Assembly: GCA_027486845.1 (NCBI GenBank)
Contig: JAIXOL010000028.1
Span: forward strand, 1-64,000
Direction: 5' to 3'
DNA length: 64,000 nucleotides
From: Cytophagaceae bacterium
Lineage (GTDB): Bacteria > Bacteroidota > Bacteroidia > Cytophagales > Spirosomataceae
Part shown: positions 27,690-35,758 of the stretch, piece after piece
Position numbering within the stretch: position 1 is the stretch's first letter
Layout of the letters: each line of letters begins with the position of its first letter
Notes under the pieces: generated by a model
What the model saw: only the letters and a program-made list of their open reading frames with translations
Database searches by the model: none
Told to the model about the DNA's origin: nothing
Made by a program: the position numbers and the translations under genes

Positions 27690-28958
27690 TTACTCTTCTA
27701 ATAATTTATTCAACCTAACCACAGACTGCACCATTGCTCGCACATCGTGGTAGTTGATTTTCCAAGAATGACTCATGTGTCGCCAAATTGGTTCGCCTTG
27801 GCGAGTCATTAATGGCCACCATTCGCCCAGTTTATGATTAATCATTTTATCAAATACAAAACGATGAATATTTACGTAAGCATTCCAGTATTTTTCGTCT
27901 TTTAGATAGCGGTAAGCATCCAACATTCCGATAAGCATTTCGGCTTGTTGCCAAAACTCTTTTTCTCGGTCATAGACCTCGCCAGCGTGCGAACCTTCTA
28001 CAAAAACGCCACCAAATTCCCAATCTACACCGTTATCCACCGAGTGACTAAATGATTTTTGTATTTGGTCGTGGTGAATATCATACGGTAATTTCAGAAT
28101 GTCGAGGGCGTGCATCAATAGCCATGCAAATTCGGCATTGTGACCGTAGCTAGTGTTATCTTCGGCAGCGGCTTTTTGACCATCATCGCTAAACCTGTCC
28201 CAACCCCAAACGATGTCAAATTTTATTTGTGGAGCAACCGACCAATCGGCCCAAAACTGCGGAATACCAGTGCCATATTGCGGGTGCATGATTTTCTTCG
28301 TCAGCAACTCGATAGATTCCAATAATTTACGGCGGTGTACTTGTTTGCCTGTACATTCATAGAGCGTTGTGAAGGCTTCCATCAAGTGCATGTGAGCATC
28401 GAGCGTTTTGCGGTCGCCACCTGCTGAGCCAGCACCTTTCAAATCCCAATTTCTTTGAAACATTTCCCAGTAGCCACCGTAATGTGTGTCAACCACGTGT
28501 TTTTGGAGTAAATCGAACACTTTTTCTGCATATTCTTGACCACGAGGGTCGCCAGTAGCGAGGGTATATTCGCTCAAACTATAAATAGAAAAACTGTGTC
28601 CGTAAACGATTTTTTCGTCAATTACTACCTCGCCTTTGCGGTTCATCATCCAGTAGAAACCGCCGTGTTCTTCGTCCCACATTTTATTGAGTAGAAAATC
28701 AACGCCGTGGCGAGCCATTTCAGCCAGTTTTCCATCGCCATATCCAGCACGATGTGCCGAAGAATAAGTGAAAACCGAACGAGATTGAGCAATCAACGAT
28801 TTTTCGTCTTCGCCCGAATCATTTCCAAATTCATCAAAATGAGTTAAAAATCCACCGTATTGCGTGTCAACAGTGCGGGAAATCCAAAAAGGTAAAAGGC
28901 CATTGTTGAGATAAGCGACGATTTCGTCTCGCAGCTCTCGAGCATTAGAAGTATTCAT
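27690..28958 (-). CDS. AGE family sugar epimerase (cellobiose 2-epimerase-like)
   Basis: A 422-residue (alpha/alpha)6-barrel enzyme of the N-acylglucosamine 2-epimerase family. YGGFLTHFD near residue 34, YGHSFSIYSLSEY, DAHMHLMEAFTTLY, DNTSYGHNAEFAWLL and the C-terminal WRHMSHSWKINYHD carry the conserved histidines that act as acid/base pairs. Length (about 420) fits cellobiose 2-epimerase or mannose-isomerase-like members more than GlcNAc epimerase. Cytoplasmic, no signal peptide. Neighbours are sugar isomerase and kinase genes on the same strand, but gaps of 80-190 bases mean they need not form a single operon. Confidence 0.88.
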   Translation of the reverse strand: MNTSNARELRDEIVAYLNNGLLPFWISRTVDTQYGGFLTHFDEFGNDSGEDEKSLIAQSRSVFTYSSAHRAGYGDGKLAEMARHGVDFLLNKMWDEEHGGFYWMMNRKGEVVIDEKIVYGHSFSIYSLSEYTLATGDPRGQEYAEKVFDLLQKHVVDTHYGGYWEMFQRNWDLKGAGSAGGDRKTLDAHMHLMEAFTTLYECTGKQVHRRKLLESIELLTKKIMHPQYGTGIPQFWADWSVAPQIKFDIVWGWDRFSDDGQKAAAEDNTSYGHNAEFAWLLMHALDILKLPYDIHHDQIQKSFSHSVDNGVDWEFGGVFVEGSHAGEVYDREKEFWQQAEMLIGMLDAYRYLKDEKYWNAYVNIHRFVFDKMINHKLGEWWPLMTRQGEPIWRHMSHSWKINYHDVRAMVQSVVRLNKLLEE

Positions 28959-29040
28959 TTTGAATAGTTTTTATAGAGGTTGAATAGTTATTAATGTATA
29001 ATTGATAATGTAAAATGTATAACGCAAAATATACAATGTT

Positions 29041-30075
29041 TTACATTAAATCTAAAATCTCTTCCAAAGTAGCTGTGCCTGTTTGGTGTAATTTTTGGAC
29101 TGTTACGGCTGCTGCTAAGTTAGCGATTTCGAGTGATTGAGCAATGTTTGCTCCCGTGCCTCTACTTGCCGAAAATGCGGCTACAACAGTATCGCCTGCA
29201 CCAACGGTATCAAGTTCAGTATTTAGTTTTAATGCTCTTACACTTTGTATTTCGGTTGGACTGATATACAAAATTCCGTGTTCTCCACGAGTTATTACGA
29301 GCGAGCCACCAATTTTTTCGAGTAATGTTTTTGCATGTGTAACACAAGCTATTTCGTCGGCTTCTTCGATTGTTGAAATGCCTATCAATCGGGCTAGTTC
29401 TTCGGTATTTACTTTTAAAATAATATTTTTAACATGAAGTCCATAAGCCCGTAAATCGGCTACAAAAAGGCAATTTGTAAACTTCGATAAAACATCATTT
29501 AATCGCTGAATGCGTTGAGGTGTAAGTAATGGATTTGGAAATTGTTGATTGATAATCAGTACGTTAAGGCTAGGAAGAGCCGATTCGATTGCCTCCAAGA
29601 TTTCCTCAAAAACTGATTCAGAAAGTGCATTATGAGTGCCAAAATCCAAGCGGTTTTCCTCACCATTGGCCGACATCGGTTTGGTATAAGTACAAGTATC
29701 CCAACCGCTTTGAATTTTTTTGAGATTTGCGGTATCAACATTCAGTTTTTGAAATAAATATTGCATCTCTCGGCCATAAATATCATCACCTACACAGCCA
29801 AAAACTTGGAGATTTTCTACACCCAAAGCGGCCAAGTTTTGCACTACATTTCCTGCTGCACCGAGCGAAGTTTTGGGTTGGTTTCCCCAAAAAACTTCTT
29901 TGCTGGTTTCAACCGAAAATTCTTGGGTTTGCTGATTGACTCCATAATAAAAATCAACAGCAAAATCACCGATAACACCTACTTTTAGGTGTTTTATTTG
30001 TTGAAAAATCTCTTTTATTTCGGTGGGTTGGAGGGGCATTGTTATGAAAGATTGAATTACTGTTAAAATACTCAT
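29041..30075 (-). CDS. PfkB family carbohydrate kinase
   Basis: A 344-residue ribokinase-fold kinase. LGAAGNVVQNLAALG near residue 73 is the N-terminal PfkB signature and LDTVGAGDTVVAAF the C-terminal one, with the catalytic Asp in GAGD. The arrangement resembles the kinase domain of HldE/RfaE (heptose-7-phosphate kinase) more than fructokinase, but no nucleotidyltransferase domain is attached. Start may be ATG 30075 or the internal ATG 30039. It follows the PD-(D/E)xK-like gene by 10 bases and is probably in the same transcript. Confidence 0.85.
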   Translation of the reverse strand: MSILTVIQSFITMPLQPTEIKEIFQQIKHLKVGVIGDFAVDFYYGVNQQTQEFSVETSKEVFWGNQPKTSLGAAGNVVQNLAALGVENLQVFGCVGDDIYGREMQYLFQKLNVDTANLKKIQSGWDTCTYTKPMSANGEENRLDFGTHNALSESVFEEILEAIESALPSLNVLIINQQFPNPLLTPQRIQRLNDVLSKFTNCLFVADLRAYGLHVKNIILKVNTEELARLIGISTIEEADEIACVTHAKTLLEKIGGSLVITRGEHGILYISPTEIQSVRALKLNTELDTVGAGDTVVAAFSASRGTGANIAQSLEIANLAAAVTVQKLHQTGTATLEEILDLM

Positions 30076-30085
30076 TTACACCTTT

Positions 30086-30721
30086 TTATACATTCAAAAC
30101 CAATGCTTTCAGATGTCGTAAAGTAGAAACTATTTGTTTTAAATCTTCTTTGTTGGTGGCAGAGAGTTGACGACTCGTGCAATATGAATTGTTAACCAAT
30201 GTTGCCAAACGCCAAATGGAGCCTATTAAAAAGCCTCCGTAGATTGTTTGTCCATCATTGTTTGCCTTTTGTGCTGCCAACATAGCTACTAACATTTGAG
30301 CTTCAGGGTCACACTTTTCACCTTTCGCTTTTTTAAATTCTTGTAAGAAAAAATAGGGGTGAGTTGGCGTTTTGAAAATTGTAGAAGAAGCCACCATGCA
30401 ATCGCAAATGACTGAGAGTTGATACTCGTCAATTTCGGCAGAAAGTGAGCGTTCGTAAAATACACGAACTTTGTTTTCTTCATCAATATTGGCTATTTGA
30501 AACAAAGGAGCAATCAACCTTATTTTGATTTCCTCTTCATTCAAATAATCGCTTGATTCAACCATTTCAGCATGAACTTCATTTAATAATTTTTCCTCAG
30601 ATTCAGTAAATTCATAAGATTGGTTAATCCATTTTTCTAAATGTTCGCATTTGCCACTACGCTCCAATTTGAAGGTTTCGGCAATAATGCTGAGGTCGAA
30701 AGGAAGTCTCTTTAGTGCCAT
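30086..30721 (-). CDS. Conserved protein, PD-(D/E)xK nuclease-like
   Basis: A 211-residue cytoplasmic protein without an experimental relative that I know. A pattern D107...E128-F-K130 (ICDCMVA, then FFLQEFKKAKG) preceded by an acidic helix with E68 fits the core of the PD-(D/E)xK fold, and the following DPEAQMLVAMLAAQ and IYGGFLIGSIW segments recur in a widespread Bacteroidota family of hypothetical proteins similar to type I restriction R-subunit N-domains. It lies 51 bases downstream of the ATPase/partner pair on the same strand, so it could be a third member of that unit. Confidence 0.6.
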   Translation of the reverse strand: MALKRLPFDLSIIAETFKLERSGKCEHLEKWINQSYEFTESEEKLLNEVHAEMVESSDYLNEEEIKIRLIAPLFQIANIDEENKVRVFYERSLSAEIDEYQLSVICDCMVASSTIFKTPTHPYFFLQEFKKAKGEKCDPEAQMLVAMLAAQKANNDGQTIYGGFLIGSIWRLATLVNNSYCTSRQLSATNKEDLKQIVSTLRHLKALVLNV

Positions 30722-30772
30722 GATTTGTTTGGAATATAAAGCAAAGATAGAGAGTTTTTTTATGTTTTTTTG

Positions 30773-31759
30773 TTATTGGAGGAGGCGGTTTTTTTTATTA
30801 CCGACTGATGATGTTACTATTCTATTATTAGATTTACATTCATTTAAAAGTTCATTTCTTGTTGAAAATACAAAGTTTATTGAATTTAGTCTTTGAGTTG
30901 AATAGTAAGGTTTAAAATCTTGATTAATATAGGAAATTGGTAAAAATGTTAAAGTCGAATTGTTTTTAAGCCTTAGATTCTTATTTTCAACCTTAAAAAT
31001 ATTCAGTCCTATTCCTGAGTAAATCCACATATAATTAGTGAAAATATTTCTGTCGTGGACTGAAATAGGAATAATGGTCAAATTAATATCATAGCCAAAG
31101 GAACTTCTTAAAGCTTCTTCAATTTCAATCTTCTTTTGGGTAATATCAATATTTTTCTTTGTGTCTTGTCCGATAATTGTTAGCTGAAAAGGAATGCTTA
31201 ATGTATCAGGCATCAGATTTTTCAAGAAGGGGATTAGATTTTCCTTCATCTCTTCGTTATTGTAATCAAAAAGATAATTATCCGTCAAAACCATAGAATT
31301 TGATGGATGCTTAAAATCAGTAAGAAAATTCCAATTCTTAGGCGTTCTATTTTTCTTGCTGATTGGTAATAGAAACCAACTAAAAAGAAACGATGCTTTT
31401 TCTAAGTTTTCAGAATTAAAAGCCATACAACCAAAATCTCTTTCTATTTTCTGAACATCAGTATCTTCTGTAAAAAAATATTTACTTGCCGAGCCAATTT
31501 CATAAAAATCGACACTTTTACAATCTTCTTTAAACGCAGAAGTAGGAGTAACAGATTTAATATTTACTAATTCATCTAAAAAAGGGTTTTCGGCAGTGGC
31601 TTTCTCGAATTCGTTTATTGTAGAATATTCAAAGTCCAGAAAAACTTTCCCCATATTAGCTTTACTTAGAAATTTACGAAGATTTCGATGAGTATCATTT
31701 TCAGCATCATATTTTGCATAGAAATTATCTAAGAATGCTCTATCAATATAAATTTCCAT
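30773..31759 (-). CDS. Unknown partner of the AAA ATPase (possible PLD-like fold)
   Basis: A 328-residue protein that I do not recognise by name. Its start codon overlaps the ATPase stop by one base (TGATG), so translation is probably coupled. Residues 1-60 start MEIYIDRAFLDNFY, a strand-helix opening somewhat like a PIN or Toprim-type domain. Residues 153-275 read NSMVLTDNYLF, a helix ENLIPFLKNLMP, strand FQLTIIG, then HDRNIFTNYMWIYSGIGLNIF (H235, R237). This order resembles the MIT_C/phospholipase-D-like fold, where the HDR is conserved. No second HxK motif is visible, so an enzymatic PLD is not supported. It may be the effector or sensor of a defence unit. Confidence 0.6.
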   Translation of the reverse strand: MEIYIDRAFLDNFYAKYDAENDTHRNLRKFLSKANMGKVFLDFEYSTINEFEKATAENPFLDELVNIKSVTPTSAFKEDCKSVDFYEIGSASKYFFTEDTDVQKIERDFGCMAFNSENLEKASFLFSWFLLPISKKNRTPKNWNFLTDFKHPSNSMVLTDNYLFDYNNEEMKENLIPFLKNLMPDTLSIPFQLTIIGQDTKKNIDITQKKIEIEEALRSSFGYDINLTIIPISVHDRNIFTNYMWIYSGIGLNIFKVENKNLRLKNNSTLTFLPISYINQDFKPYYSTQRLNSINFVFSTRNELLNECKSNNRIVTSSVGNKKNRLLQ

Positions 31760-33372
31760 CAGTTTTTTTGTGCTTTACGTAATTGTAATAATTCAAATTT
31801 CCAATTTGTAGCCTCATCAAAGAAACCACTACCAAAATCATCAGACAAACTACCATCTTCCAAAATCTCAATTTTCTTTACTTGTGGCTCGCCTGCGGGA
31901 ATATTGTTTGGGTCATTGAAGTAGTAAATCACAATATCTTCTTTTTTCATTTCGCCCTTTGCTACCAAATACTGAAACTTACGCACCATGTACTCGCTGT
32001 GGGTTTCGATTATGAATTGCTTGCTTAATCTCTTTTGAGCATCTAAAAACATATCAGCCAATTTACTTTGAAAAGCTGGGTGGAGATTGGCTTCTGGTTC
32101 TTCGCAAATAATTATCGCGTTTTTGAATAAATTATTGCTTATTCCTAAGAGTAAGGATAATATTTGTGAAATACCAAAACCCTCTTCAACTAATGAACGT
32201 AAGCCAAGTTCAATGGTTTGAATATTATATTTATCCTCTACAATAGGCTTGATTTCTCCATTAAGTTTAAATCCATTGTTACCGCACCAATACTCTATAA
32301 AAGCAAGTCTAAATCCGTCACCTATCGAACCTCCCTTTTCATCTTCTATTATACTTAAATAATTTTTTATGAGTGTATTGAAAAAAGTTTCTTCTTCTTT
32401 TAGATAACTTCGTTTTATTCTTTCTTTTACTCCTTGAACATGTATAATATTTTCAAATCTATATAACCAAGTAAGCGATAGAAAGGACTGGGGAGAAATA
32501 GAAACATTATCACTAAACTCTAAAACCATTATATCAATCCATTTAATTAGATAAGCTGGCAAGCCAATTTGTTGTAAAAGTTTTTCAAAAGGATTCTCTA
32601 CACTTTTTCTATAATTATCATCTTCCGTTGTTTTGATTGAGTAATAAAGCTCTTGTGAAATAATACCTGTTTCACTAAATCTGTTTTTTTTATAAAATTC
32701 TTTTATATTTTCAAAATTTTCGTAAATTTCTCTTTTGAAATCGTCATCTATTGAAGTATGATGTTCAGAACTTATCCTAAGAAAAGCATCTAAATCAAAT
32801 TTATCCTCATCATGAAATTCTAAATAATTCAAAAAGTCAGTGTCGAAATATATATTTTTTTCATCTCTCCAAATAATTTTTCCATGATTTGACTCAATAC
32901 CTATTTCAGTAACTCTAGATCCAGCAGAAATAATAATAAAACATTCAGCTTGCGACCATTCACCAAATGTTGGATATTGCCCTAAACTATGAGGGAAAGT
33001 GAATTTTAATTCTTTTTTCTGGGGAATCTTATCCTCCGAATTGCAGTGAAATACTCTATTTATACCACCTGTTTGTAATGTTAGTTCACTCTTATCGAAA
33101 TCAACAGTGAATAAACGACTTAAGGACGTTTCAAGAGTTTGTTGATAAGAAGCTTTTCTTTCTTCTTTTTTAGGATACTTTTTTCTTGTAGCAGAACCAA
33201 ATGTATACTCATTAAATTTTATGCTATCTTTAAATAGAGACAGCCCTTTTGTCAAGCTACTTTTTCCACTACTATTCGGTCCAATAAGCAAAGTTATCGG
33301 AGCCAAATCAAACCAAGTGTAATCTTTAAAAACTCTAAAGTTTTCCAGCCCAAAGCCTTTTAAGTGTTGCAT
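31759..33372 (-). CDS. AAA/ABC-type ATPase, putative defence ATPase
   Basis: A 537-residue SMC/ABC-like ATPase of the AAA_15/AAA_21 (OLD-like, DUF3696-like) group. The N-terminal strand LKGFGLENFRVFKDY is typical; Walker A is GPNSSGKSS (31-39); a signature-like GFGISQILSLL starts at 398; Walker B is AIIICEEPEANLHP (419-431) and the switch region IIETHSEYMVRK begins near 455. There is no Toprim domain at the C-terminus, unlike OLD nucleases, so another protein would supply the effector. The directly coupled downstream gene is the obvious candidate. The first 45 bases of the gene are duplicated at 33680-33724. Confidence 0.82.
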   Translation of the reverse strand: MQHLKGFGLENFRVFKDYTWFDLAPITLLIGPNSSGKSSLTKGLSLFKDSIKFNEYTFGSATRKKYPKKEERKASYQQTLETSLSRLFTVDFDKSELTLQTGGINRVFHCNSEDKIPQKKELKFTFPHSLGQYPTFGEWSQAECFIIISAGSRVTEIGIESNHGKIIWRDEKNIYFDTDFLNYLEFHDEDKFDLDAFLRISSEHHTSIDDDFKREIYENFENIKEFYKKNRFSETGIISQELYYSIKTTEDDNYRKSVENPFEKLLQQIGLPAYLIKWIDIMVLEFSDNVSISPQSFLSLTWLYRFENIIHVQGVKERIKRSYLKEEETFFNTLIKNYLSIIEDEKGGSIGDGFRLAFIEYWCGNNGFKLNGEIKPIVEDKYNIQTIELGLRSLVEEGFGISQILSLLLGISNNLFKNAIIICEEPEANLHPAFQSKLADMFLDAQKRLSKQFIIETHSEYMVRKFQYLVAKGEMKKEDIVIYYFNDPNNIPAGEPQVKKIEILEDGSLSDDFGSGFFDEATNWKFELLQLRKAQKN

Positions 33373-33373
33373 A
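33329..33373. repeat. Duplicated 45-base block, copy within the ATPase 5' end
   Basis: This segment carries the first 14 to 15 codons of the ATPase gene on the minus strand. A copy with 42 of 45 matching bases lies in direct orientation at 33680-33724, 351 bases away. Confidence 0.85.
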
Positions 33374-33439
33374 TTATTGTTTTAAATCATTGCTAAAATA
33401 TAAGAAAAACCTTTATTTTGTTTAAAAATAGCTAAAACT

Positions 33440-33640
33440 ATGTCAGACCATGTTTTATTTTCAAAATTATCAACACTTCCTCAAAACCTCAAAGTTGAGG
33501 TAATGGATTATATTGAGTTTTTAGAAAAAAAATATAAAGTCTCAAAACCTCACCCAAAAGTGGGCTGCATGAAAGGAACGTTCAAAATGACAGATGATTT
33601 TGATGCACCATTAGACGATTTTAAAGACTACATGTACTGA
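33440..33640 (+). CDS. DUF2281 antitoxin-like protein
   Basis: A 66-residue protein. The N-terminal helix LPQNLKVEVMDYIEFLEKKY and the C-terminal MKGTFKMTDDFDAPLDDFKDYM match DUF2281, whose members are normally antitoxins encoded immediately before a VapC (PIN) toxin; the acidic tail blocks the toxin active site. Here only the first codons of such a toxin remain directly downstream (33637-33714). The gene is divergent from the ATPase and the 67-base gap may hold promoters for both. Confidence 0.8.
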   Translation: MSDHVLFSKLSTLPQNLKVEVMDYIEFLEKKYKVSKPHPKVGCMKGTFKMTDDFDAPLDDFKDYMY

Positions 33641-33714
33641 AACTACTTTTAGATTCGTACGCTTTTATATGGTTTGTTGAAAACTCTAAAATTTCCCAGC
33701 CAAAAGCCTTTTAA
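33637..33714 (+). pseudogene. Truncated VapC (PIN) toxin remnant
   Basis: Overlapping the DUF2281 stop, codons read (L/M)KLLLDSYAFIWFVENSK, the typical first 18 residues of a PIN-domain VapC toxin with its first catalytic Asp, in the place where the toxin gene should begin. The expected ATG is CTG. After the SK codons the frame runs into the duplicated ATPase 5' block and stops at TAA 33712. The remaining ~110 toxin codons are absent. Confidence 0.75.
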
Positions 33715-33724
33715 GTGTTGCATA
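33680..33724. repeat. Duplicated 45-base block, copy next to the PIN toxin
   Basis: On the minus strand this copy reads MQHLKGFWLGNFRVF, against MQHLKGFGLENFRVF for the intact ATPase start. Its ATG lies 3 bases after the stop codon of the PIN toxin at 33727, as if the ATPase gene had once followed the toxin gene in an operon. Confidence 0.85.
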
Positions 33725-33726
33725 GT

Positions 33727-34110
33727 TTATGATGGATTAATCAATCTAAGATTATCAATTCTATTGAAATGTTTGGTATTGAGTGTTGCTAATTCAAAGT
33801 TATGTATTCTGGCAGTAGCTGCAATTGCCATATCAGCAAACTCAATTAATTTGCTTTTCTTTTTCAATTCATTATTAATTACAACTGTCTCGCTCGCAAT
33901 ATCTTCATCGAACGAAATGATTGAGATATTTTGATACAATCCTGTCCAAAAAGCCATGTCTTGAGGTTTTGCACCAACCTCGATTTCATATTTTGTAATA
34001 GACGAAATAGTAAATTCGCTCGAAATCTGTGCTAATTGGAAGAAAAAAGCGTTTTGTTTATTGACTTTACGGAAATAATCAATCACCACAGAAGTATCTA
34101 ATAAAATAAT
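33727..34110 (-). CDS. PIN-domain toxin (VapC-like), probable AUU start
   Basis: A ribonuclease-type toxin of 127 residues. An initiation at GTG 34089 would remove the conserved first strand; extending upstream in frame gives MILLDTSVVIDYFRK with D5, from an ATT at 34110 or 34107. A rare perfect AGGAG lies at 34115-34119, four bases before the first ATT, and the start overlaps the antitoxin 3' end by 13 bases, as usual for VapBC. Remaining acidic quartet: E42 (ITKYEIEVG), D93 (EFADMAIAATA), N111 (LATLNTKHF). Expected to cut a specific RNA (often tRNA) unless bound by its antitoxin. Confidence 0.82.
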   Translation of the reverse strand: MILLDTSVVIDYFRKVNKQNAFFFQLAQISSEFTISSITKYEIEVGAKPQDMAFWTGLYQNISIISFDEDIASETVVINNELKKKSKLIEFADMAIAATARIHNFELATLNTKHFNRIDNLRLINPS

Positions 34111-34325
34111 CTTGCTCCTGTTTTATTGATTGACTCTCTATTTTCCAAATATTCTTTGTATTCTTCATCAGTCCACGTCGGACCTTTTAATAGCAATTCT
34201 TGCAATTCTGTTTTGTTTTTCTCTATTTTCTTTTCTTTTTTCAACGAAATCAACTGTAAATCCACCAAATTTTTCAATAATTTGATAGCCTTCGGGTTCA
34301 ATATTTCTACTGAATATGTTTGCAT
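34098..34325 (-). CDS. Antitoxin of the PIN toxin
   Basis: A 75-residue, lysine/glutamate-rich helical protein encoded directly before the PIN toxin, with overlapping ends. MQTYSVEILNPKAIKLLKNLVDLQLISLKK and the C-terminal TWTDEEYKEYLENRESINKTG follow the pattern of small Bacteroidota antitoxins: an N-terminal dimerisation/DNA-binding part and an acidic toxin-binding tail. It probably represses its own promoter with the toxin. I cannot name the family with certainty. Confidence 0.75.
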   Translation of the reverse strand: MQTYSVEILNPKAIKLLKNLVDLQLISLKKEKKIEKNKTELQELLLKGPTWTDEEYKEYLENRESINKTGARLFY

Positions 34326-34363
34326 AAGAATGTTTATTTATTCACCAAATCTATAACAAAAAC

Positions 34364-35695
34364 TCAATAAAACCAACTCCGAACTTCCTCGCTCGCACGG
34401 GTTACTGCGGTGTAGAGCCATTGATGGTTTCCGTAATTGTATTGAGGGTCAATCAATACTTTTTTCCATTCGCTGCCCTGTGCTTTATGGCACGTAATGG
34501 CATAAGCATAACGTAGCCTAATGGCATTCATATAAGGGTCGTCTGAAGCCTTTTCAGTGCTTCTGTAAGTGTCATTCTTTGCCATTCGGTTAGCTTTTAG
34601 TTGTTTGAGCGTTTGTTTATCAACTTCTCCTTTAGGGCTTATCAAGCTTGCAAGTAGCACTTTTGTTTCTATGATAATTCCCTCAAAATCTATCGTAGCA
34701 TCAACAAATTGTAAATCTGCTCGCGTTACGGTTTTGTTGCTTACTTCTTTTACAACGCCCACCGTTCCTTTGGTAATTGAGCGTTCTTTATTCATCCAAT
34801 TTTTATCAAGCATCACGGCATCACCTTTTGAGAGAATTTGGGCATCTAAACCTAAGGCCACACGAACCTTTTGGTTAAATAACTGCACTTTTTCGTTAGA
34901 ATTGGCAATGCAAACGATGTTTTGTAGATGATTTCTATCAAAATGATGCAAAAAATAATGCAAACCGAGAGTTGCATTAGTCAATTTTGGTAAATTCAAT
35001 CGTGATAGTGGCATTAGAGCATCTTTTCTACGTTTGATTTCGTTGGCGAGGGTCAAAATTGGCGAGTTTTCGGCCTGACGTTTTACTTCCGTAAGGGTAG
35101 TTTGTTGAGCCGAAATGTTCATTTTCTCACTAATCAATCGTGCAGAAAGTGCCACTGATTCTTTTTCATGGATGGGAGGAAGTTGATAAGTATCACCCAC
35201 AAAAATTACTTGGTTATTGTTATTCCCTTCTTTGATATGGCGAAACAAATCAACCAACAAAGCATTGGGAGTTTTAAAGTCATTTTGCTGTTCTTGCGTA
35301 AAAGGCAACATAGATGCTTCATCAACCACATAAATGGTTCGGATGCTCGCATCGTTGGTTTTGTAGTTAAATTTTACCGTGCCATCCGCCAATTCTTCGG
35401 GCATATAAATTTGAAAATGAATTGTAGAAGCCATTTCGTGCGTTCTACTTTCTAAAATCTTTACAGCTTTGCTTGTTGGAGCTAACAATACAAAGTTTAG
35501 TTCAAGTTTTTTTAAGTGTTCGATTACCGCTTGCATCAACGATGTTTTGCCCGTACCCGCCGACCCACGTAAAACAAAAGCTTTACAAGATTGAGGTTTT
35601 TCTAAAAACTCTTCAATCAAAAATAAGGCTTTTGCTTGGCATTCGCTTGGTTGATGAACAAAACTATTGAAAATTGAGGTAATCGTATTGGTCAT
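34364..35695 (-). CDS. SF1B DNA helicase, RecD/Dda-like
   Basis: A 443-residue helicase. Motif I GSAGTGKTSL at 44-53, Ia LLAPTSKAVKIL, II YVVDEASML, III VIFVGDTYQLPPI, and C-terminal UvrD_C_2-type motifs YAYAITCHKAQGSEW (V) and LYTAVTRASE (VI) are all present. Size and order resemble phage T4 Dda and short Pif1/RecD2-like enzymes that unwind 5' to 3'. No RecB/RecC partners lie nearby. A palindrome at 35738-35758 lies about 45 bases upstream of its start. Confidence 0.9.
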   Translation of the reverse strand: MTNTITSIFNSFVHQPSECQAKALFLIEEFLEKPQSCKAFVLRGSAGTGKTSLMQAVIEHLKKLELNFVLLAPTSKAVKILESRTHEMASTIHFQIYMPEELADGTVKFNYKTNDASIRTIYVVDEASMLPFTQEQQNDFKTPNALLVDLFRHIKEGNNNNQVIFVGDTYQLPPIHEKESVALSARLISEKMNISAQQTTLTEVKRQAENSPILTLANEIKRRKDALMPLSRLNLPKLTNATLGLHYFLHHFDRNHLQNIVCIANSNEKVQLFNQKVRVALGLDAQILSKGDAVMLDKNWMNKERSITKGTVGVVKEVSNKTVTRADLQFVDATIDFEGIIIETKVLLASLISPKGEVDKQTLKQLKANRMAKNDTYRSTEKASDDPYMNAIRLRYAYAITCHKAQGSEWKKVLIDPQYNYGNHQWLYTAVTRASEEVRSWFY

Positions 35696-35737
35696 ATATT
35701 TCCTTTTATTTGATGTCGATGCAAAGTAAGATATGTA

Positions 35738-35758
35738 CTACGCAGCCTATCTGCGTAG
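35738..35758. promoter_or_regulatory. Palindrome upstream of the helicase gene (operator candidate)
   Basis: CTACGCAG (35738-35745) and CTGCGTAG (35751-35758) form a perfect 8-base inverted repeat with a 5-base spacer, 43-63 bases upstream of the helicase start on the minus strand. No T-run follows, so a protein-binding site is more likely than a terminator. Confidence 0.5.

Noticed and set aside
31759-33372. OLD family nuclease (Gabija GajA-like)
   Set aside because: The ATPase ends soon after its switch region and shows no Toprim acidic motifs; no UvrD-like GajB is adjacent.
34364-35695. RecD subunit of a RecBCD complex
   Set aside because: Only 443 residues and no recB or recC nearby; fits a stand-alone Dda/Pif1-like helicase better.
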